This document shows positions 31,006 through 33,415 of a stretch of DNA of 33,415 nucleotides, in pieces; position 1 is the first letter of the stretch; every line of letters starts with the position of its first letter. The DNA is taken from positions 1 through 33,415 of the forward strand of contig JAZTXR010000060.1 in the NCBI GenBank assembly GCA_045636545.1. The letters are read 5' to 3'. Made by a program: the position numbers and the translations under genes. Below the pieces are notes generated by a model. The model was not told where the DNA came from, made no database searches, and was given only the letters and a program-made list of their open reading frames with translations. The DNA is from HGM04593 sp045636545. GTDB lineage: Bacteria; Bacteroidota; Bacteroidia; Bacteroidales; Bacteroidaceae.

Positions 31006-33415
31006 ATGGCAAAAAAGAAAGAAAACAAAAGCTTTTTCTTCAAGTTCAAGTTGATGATGGTGCGTGCGAGATACTTTTTCGCCAACCAGACCGTGCGTTT
31101 TGTGCTTGGTCTGCTTTGCATTGGAGTGACCATATTCCTTGCAAGCTCATTCATATCGTTCTTCTTGGCCGGCGGGGGTGACCAGACAATAGTGGAGTCT
31201 GTTGCAACCGGCGAGGTGGCCGGCAACACATCGGGCAAGGGCGGTGCAGTGGTTGCCGAATATTTTATGAACCGTTGTTTCGGTTGGGCATCGCTGTTTG
31301 TGCTGCCTTTCCTTGTGATGCTCTCGCTCTCGCTCATGAACCTGCGCAAGGTGCGTCTGGGACGTTGGGGCGTGATGACTGTTTTTGCACTTGTGTGGAG
31401 CTCGATATTTTTCGATTCCCTTTTTGCAGGTGCCTTTGCCGACAGCTATATGCTGCCCGGTGGCCGCAATGGCGAACTTATGCGTGGCTACATTGAGGAG
31501 ATGCTTGGTGTAGTGGGGCTTGTGCTGGTGCTTCTCCTGTCGGCATTGCTGTTCATGATATACATATCGCGCAGAACGATAGACTACTTGCAGAAGATGC
31601 TTAGCTTTACCCAAAAGGGCAAGGCTGTGGATGCTGCCGATGCTACAGAAGAGGATGAGGACGATACCGAGGAGGAAGATGAAAAGGAAGACGACGGAGA
31701 AGACAGCGCGGTGCTGCCTGTTGAACTTGTTTCTGCGGCAGAGGGTGCTGCCGATGAGGATGTCATTCTTCTGGACGACATTGTTGCCGGCGCTGATGGT
31801 GACGATAGCGATGAGCCCGACGAACCCGCTGAAGTTGACGAAGAGGATACCGACCTTGAACTTGCCCGCCGTTTCGATGCCATTGGCCGTGCTGCTGCGC
31901 CTGATGGGCAGGCCGATGGCGAGATGGTCGAGACCGGCGAAGATGGCCTGTCGATGGAGGTCGAGGCGGCCGACGGCGATGACGATATGGGCGGACGTAT
32001 GTTGCGCCCGATTAATCCCAAAGACGAGTTGAGTTTCTATAAACCGCCTACACTTGACCTGCTCGACGAGTATGAGCAGGGTGTGCACTCGATTGACAAG
32101 GACGAGCAGGCCGAGAACGCGAACAACATCGTCAAGGCGTTGAGGAACTTCGGCATTGAAATCAGCTCGATAAAGGCGACCGTGGGTCCCACAATCACCC
32201 TTTATGAGATAACCCCCGCGCCAGGTGTGAGAATATCGAAGATACGTAACCTTGAGGATGATATAGCAATGAGCCTCTCGGCACTGTGTATACGTATTGT
32301 GGCGCCAATCCCCGGTAAGGGTACCATCGGTATCGAGGTTCCCAATGCCCACAAGCAGATTGTGCCCATGATGTCGCTGCTCAACAGCCGCAAGTACAAG
32401 GAGACTGACATGGCGCTTCCGCTTGCGCTCGGCAAGACAATATCGAACGAGGTGTATATGGTCGATATGGCCAAGATGCCCCACTTGCTTGTAGCCGGTG
32501 CGACAGGTATGGGTAAATCTGTGGGTCTTAACGTGATAATCACATCGCTGCTCTACAAGATGCACCCGGCCTATCTCAAGTTCGTGATGGTCGACCCCAA
32601 GATGGTGGAGCTCAGCCTCTACAGTGTGCTCGAGAAGCATTTTATCGCAAAGCTCGAGGGCGAGGATGAGTCTGTCATCACCGACGTGAACAAGGTGGTG
32701 CGCACTCTTAAGTCGCTCTGTGTGGAGATGGACAACCGCTACAAACTGTTGCAGATGGCTTCTGTTCGCTCGGTGAAGGAGTATAACGAGAAGTTCCTTA
32801 ACAAAGAGCTGCTGCCAACAAAGGGACATCGCTTCATGCCATATATAGTGGTGATTATTGATGAGTATGGCGATTTGATGATGACTGCCGGCCGCGAGGT
32901 GGAGCTGCCCATTGCCCGCATAGCGCAGAAGGCACGTGCCGTGGGTATACACATGATTATCGCCACACAGCGCCCCACCACAAACATCATCACCGGTACT
33001 ATCAAGGCCAACTTCCCCGCGCGTATTGCCTTCCGCGTATCAGCCATGATAGACTCACGCACAATCCTTGACCGTCCTGGTGCTAACCAACTCATCGGTA
33101 AGGGCGACATGCTCTTCCTCCAGGGAAGCGACCCCGTGCGTGTACAATGTGCCTTTGTAGACACGCCCGAAGTAGAGCGCATCAGCAAATACATCAGCGA
33201 GCAACAAGGATATCCCACTGCATTCTATCTACCTGAATATGTAGATGAGAATGTGGGCGACGGAAGCAACCTTGACGATGTAGACCTGAAACGCCTTGAC
33301 CCCATGTTTGAAGATGCGGCACGCCTGGTAGTCATACACCAATCGGGATCCACTTCACTCATCCAGCGCAAGTTCTCTATCGGATACAACCGTGCAGGCC
33401 GTATCATGGACCAGC
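31006..33415 (+). CDS. ftsK: DNA translocase FtsK (3' end beyond window)
   Basis: The first 803 codons of FtsK, the septum-anchored motor that moves chromosome ends apart and activates dimer resolution at dif. Four N-terminal membrane segments lie within residues about 31-190. An acidic linker, rich in D and E, spans about 210-340. The RecA-like motor has Walker A GATGMGKS (K504) and Walker B VVIIDEYGD (D619, E620), plus the ATQRP block. The frame is open to the window end, within the start of the winged-helix gamma domain (RLVVIHQSGSTSLIQRKFSI). The start ATG at 31006 gives a basic N-terminus (MAKKKENKSF). The long open frame opposite it is a shadow of GC-rich codon use. Confidence 0.95.
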   Translation, partial: MAKKKENKSFFFKFKLMMVRARYFFANQTVRFVLGLLCIGVTIFLASSFISFFLAGGGDQTIVESVATGEVAGNTSGKGGAVVAEYFMNRCFGWASLFVLPFLVMLSLSLMNLRKVRLGRWGVMTVFALVWSSIFFDSLFAGAFADSYMLPGGRNGELMRGYIEEMLGVVGLVLVLLLSALLFMIYISRRTIDYLQKMLSFTQKGKAVDAADATEEDEDDTEEEDEKEDDGEDSAVLPVELVSAAEGAADEDVILLDDIVAGADGDDSDEPDEPAEVDEEDTDLELARRFDAIGRAAAPDGQADGEMVETGEDGLSMEVEAADGDDDMGGRMLRPINPKDELSFYKPPTLDLLDEYEQGVHSIDKDEQAENANNIVKALRNFGIEISSIKATVGPTITLYEITPAPGVRISKIRNLEDDIAMSLSALCIRIVAPIPGKGTIGIEVPNAHKQIVPMMSLLNSRKYKETDMALPLALGKTISNEVYMVDMAKMPHLLVAGATGMGKSVGLNVIITSLLYKMHPAYLKFVMVDPKMVELSLYSVLEKHFIAKLEGEDESVITDVNKVVRTLKSLCVEMDNRYKLLQMASVRSVKEYNEKFLNKELLPTKGHRFMPYIVVIIDEYGDLMMTAGREVELPIARIAQKARAVGIHMIIATQRPTTNIITGTIKANFPARIAFRVSAMIDSRTILDRPGANQLIGKGDMLFLQGSDPVRVQCAFVDTPEVERISKYISEQQGYPTAFYLPEYVDENVGDGSNLDDVDLKRLDPMFEDAARLVVIHQSGSTSLIQRKFSIGYNRAGRIMDQ

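Noticed and set aside
31147..32952. 601-residue open frame on the minus strand
   Set aside because: It lies wholly inside ftsK, is rich in H, R and L as expected of the reverse of GC-biased codons, and has no recognisable domain.
1..33415. tRNA, rRNA, tmRNA or CRISPR loci
   Set aside because: None was recognised on either strand by eye; this is not a substitute for a covariance-model search.

Overview
The window comes from a Bacteroidota genome, most likely order Bacteroidales. The signs are promoters of the TTTG / TAnnTTTG type (for example 6899-6929), the absence of Shine-Dalgarno sequences, the bamD-rpoZ-DUF4293 and DUF5063/3'-5' exonuclease/rlmI gene sets, and large secreted proteins ending in a short sorting-like domain (..YVVDGTKVVIK, ..YIINGKKVMVK). 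The genus cannot be fixed from this sequence.

Region 1 (1-13,830) has core base composition. It holds a secreted GH27 + carbohydrate-binding + GH16 fusion enzyme (301-4548), a bamD-rpoZ-DUF4293 run (4714-6379), a BspA-like leucine-rich-repeat surface protein (7215-9668), a lipoprotein GH20 beta-N-acetylhexosaminidase on the minus strand (9995-12328) and glyA (12444-13724). A family of intergenic elements sharing an end sequence sits between these genes (about 1-186, 6441-6861, 9725-9775). Two copies form a near-identical 75-nt inverted repeat around the first four genes.

Region 2 (about 13,830-28,550) is visibly AT-rich and looks acquired. On the minus strand lies a two-gene RADAR anti-phage system: rdrA, a P-loop ATPase (16449-19007), followed by rdrB, a large adenosine-deaminase-like protein (13970-16423). 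Next come a membrane-spanning TPR/coiled-coil/HTH regulator (19344-21080, minus) and a divergent small secreted DUF3244-like protein (21343-21828, plus). A 1,623-residue protein follows (21934-26805, plus). Its P-loop NTPase domain appears to be split by about seven membrane helices between Walker A and Walker B, in the manner of KAP NTPases, and a long helical/TPR tail follows. I regard this protein as the best candidate for an undescribed membrane-associated defence or signalling protein. The region ends in mobile-element wreckage: the 5' part of a group II intron, an IS66 transposase remnant and an internally deleted IS4-type element.

Region 3 (28,551-33,415) returns to core composition. 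DUF5063, a 3'-5' exonuclease and rlmI form a tight minus-strand operon, divergent from ftsK, which runs off the window end. The 3' end of rlmI is followed by a second, diverged copy of its last codons. This may mark the point where foreign DNA joined the core genome.

Together the window suggests a gut-type glycan-degrading bacterium with a defence island set between glyA and rlmI. Assignments rest on motifs read by eye; no database search was run.
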